A stretch of 64,000 nt of DNA, taken from an uncultured Mediterraneibacter sp. GTDB lineage: Bacteria; Bacillota; Clostridia; Lachnospirales; Lachnospiraceae. This document shows, in pieces, positions 62,738 to 64,000 of this stretch (position 1 is the stretch's first letter; each line of letters begins with the position of its first letter). Under the pieces are notes generated by a model. The model worked only from the letters and a program-made list of their open reading frames with translations, searched no databases and was not told the DNA's origin. Position numbers and translations under genes: made by a program. Where the stretch lies: contig CAKRDD010000008.1 in assembly GCA_934309345.1 (NCBI GenBank), positions 1 to 64,000 on the forward strand, given 5' to 3'.

Positions 62738-64000
62738 TTACAGATCATTCACAAGCTCTTTAAACTTATCTCCACGTTCTTCATAATTCTTAAACATTCC
62801 CCAGCTTGCGCATGCAGGGGAAAGAAGTACTGCATCTCCCGGCTGTGCATTCTCTACACATTTTGCAAATGCTTCCTCAAATGTATCCGCCATCACAATA
62901 TCTTCAAATCCATGTGCCCTGGCTGTCTCTGCGATCTTGTCGCGTGTCGCGCCAAGAAGTACTAATTTCTTTACTTTTCCATCAAAGGAATCGATCCATT
63001 CATCATAAGCAGAATCCTTATCATAACCTCCACCGATCAGAACTGTCGGACGATTCATCGCCTGAATCCCCTTAATAGCAGCATCCGGGTTTGTACCCTT
63101 GGAATCATTATAATATACAACCCCATTCTTCTCTGCCACATATTCAATACGATGTTCAACCCCCTGGAACTCTTTCAGCGTTTTGCGGATCACATCTACC
63201 GGAACTCCATATGCTGCTGCCATTCCGGCTGCTGCCATCGCATTCTCATGATTGTGCGTTCCAAGAATATTCAATTCATCTATATGGCATACCGGTGTCT
63301 TCTCTCCATTCATCGCAAGAATGATCTGACCGTTTTCCAGATAGATTCCTTCTTCCAATATACGCTGACTGCTGAAATATAGAACCTTTGACTTTACATT
63401 TTCTCCAAATGCCCTTGTCACATCATCTTCGTAATTCAGAACACAAGTATCTTTCTCTGTCTGATTCTTCGCAATATTCTCCTTTGCCTCTATGTATGCT
63501 TCCATCGTATGATGACGGTTCAGATGATCCGGAGTAATATTCAGGATTGCACTGACTCTCGGACGGAATGTCTGAATTGTTTCTAACTGAAAGCTGCTCA
63601 TCTCAGCTACAATTACGGAATCCTCTCTTGTCTGGAGTGCAATACTCGTATATGGATTACCGATATTTCCTACCACAAAGCTGCTCTGTGCATAGTTTTT
63701 CATAATCTCTCCAAGCAGAGAAGTAGTCGTTGTCTTACCATTCGTTCCTGTAATTGCAAGAACATCACCTTTTCCAAAGACATACGCAAGCTCAATCTCT
63801 CCCCAGATTGGAAGTCCCTTCTCGCGCATCTCATTTACGATTGGAAGATCTGTAGGAACGCCCGGACTCATTACAACAAGAGAAAGCTTATCAAGAAATG
63901 CTTCTTTTCTGTCTCCCTCAAGTGTTCCAAGTACGATTTCCAGTGACCCACTGTCTCCGCCTTCAATCTTTGCACGGATCTCTTCCGGATTCAGCTTATC
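62738..64000 (-). CDS. murD: UDP-N-acetylmuramoylalanine-D-glutamate ligase, 5' end outside window
   Basis: Adds D-glutamate to UDP-MurNAc-L-Ala. The frame is open to the window end, so the N-terminus is missing; an internal ATG at 63871 is not the start. Visible motifs: VVMSPGVPTDLPIV, P-loop ITGTNGKTTTTSLLGE, NITPDHLNRHHTMEAYIEAK, YNDSKGTNPDAAIKG and the C-terminal SPACASWGMFKNYEERG. It heads the visible part of the division cluster murD-ftsW-ftsQ-ftsZ. Confidence 0.97.
   Translation of the reverse strand, partial: DKLNPEEIRAKIEGGDSGSLEIVLGTLEGDRKEAFLDKLSLVVMSPGVPTDLPIVNEMREKGLPIWGEIELAYVFGKGDVLAITGTNGKTTTTSLLGEIMKNYAQSSFVVGNIGNPYTSIALQTREDSVIVAEMSSFQLETIQTFRPRVSAILNITPDHLNRHHTMEAYIEAKENIAKNQTEKDTCVLNYEDDVTRAFGENVKSKVLYFSSQRILEEGIYLENGQIILAMNGEKTPVCHIDELNILGTHNHENAMAAAGMAAAYGVPVDVIRKTLKEFQGVEHRIEYVAEKNGVVYYNDSKGTNPDAAIKGIQAMNRPTVLIGGGYDKDSAYDEWIDSFDGKVKKLVLLGATRDKIAETARAHGFEDIVMADTFEEAFAKCVENAQPGDAVLLSPACASWGMFKNYEERGDKFKELVNDL

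Noticed and set aside
1..64000. tRNA, rRNA, prophage or complete insertion sequence
   Set aside because: No tRNA-like cloverleaf, rRNA sequence, phage structural gene or intact transposase was found on either strand by reading; a covariance search could still find small RNAs I cannot see.

Overview
The window looks like a chromosomal segment from a spore-forming Lachnospiraceae-type Clostridium relative. It carries sigE, spoIIGA, sigG, spoIIM and a SpoVB-like flippase, a giant 2-hydroxyacyl-CoA dehydratase activase, DUF5716/DUF5717 proteins, strong AGGAGG ribosome sites and moderate-to-low GC. No rRNA, tRNA, CRISPR array, intact transposase or prophage was seen. Almost every gene lies on the minus strand, so transcription runs from high to low coordinates, probably with replication. 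Only five genes, at 4022, 21059, 31651, 47996 and 53800, lie on the plus strand.

Layout. 1-1140 is a decayed accessory scar: a VanR-like regulator cut off in its DNA-binding domain and abutting the start of a VanZ-like frame, then a frameshifted AbiEii-type toxin remnant ending at the pyk terminator. 1.2-9.3 kb holds pyruvate kinase, a rhomboid-like protein with a zinc ribbon, a 1413-residue activase, and two tandem ~350-nt imperfect palindromes filling the convergent gap at 8264-9014. 9.4-16.6 kb is a glycolytic block (gap, pgk, tpiA, gpmI) with mtnN, greA and a HAD phosphatase. 16.7-20.9 kb is an Rrf2-controlled iscS-iscU-mnmA-histidinol-phosphatase operon. 21-25.3 kb carries SpoVB-like, SpoIIM, Nudix and RNase Y genes; 25.3-27.1 kb is recA-recX with an SOS box. 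27.4-31.5 kb is a probable operon of a sugar-binding lipoprotein, a GH13 protein that appears to have lost all catalytic residues, a DUF5662 protein and a histidine phosphatase. 31.6-42 kb is housekeeping: a UvrD-like helicase, gltX, an LRR surface protein, purB, purF and a polar amino-acid ABC transporter.

42.1-48.5 kb is the least understood part: a MITE-like element with an 8-bp target duplication, then a three-gene operon (DUF5717 giant solenoid, DUF5716 Hsp70-like protein, TPR protein), divergent from a shortened cytidylate-kinase-like gene. 48.6-53.7 kb is pth-mfd and a PrsA/SurA-like lipoprotein. 54-64 kb joins a HAD phosphatase to sigG, a beta-CASP metallo-RNase, sigE-spoIIGA, then ftsZ-ftsQ-ftsW-murD, so division and sporulation genes adjoin. 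The spoIIGA promoter has Spo0A-box-like sites and a wide -35/-10 spacer, as in the Bacillus spoIIG promoter.

Most promising for new biology: the DUF5717/DUF5716/TPR operon, the inactive GH13 protein beside an orphan sugar-binding protein, and the palindromic and MITE-like repeats. All assignments come from reading the sequence; no database search was run.
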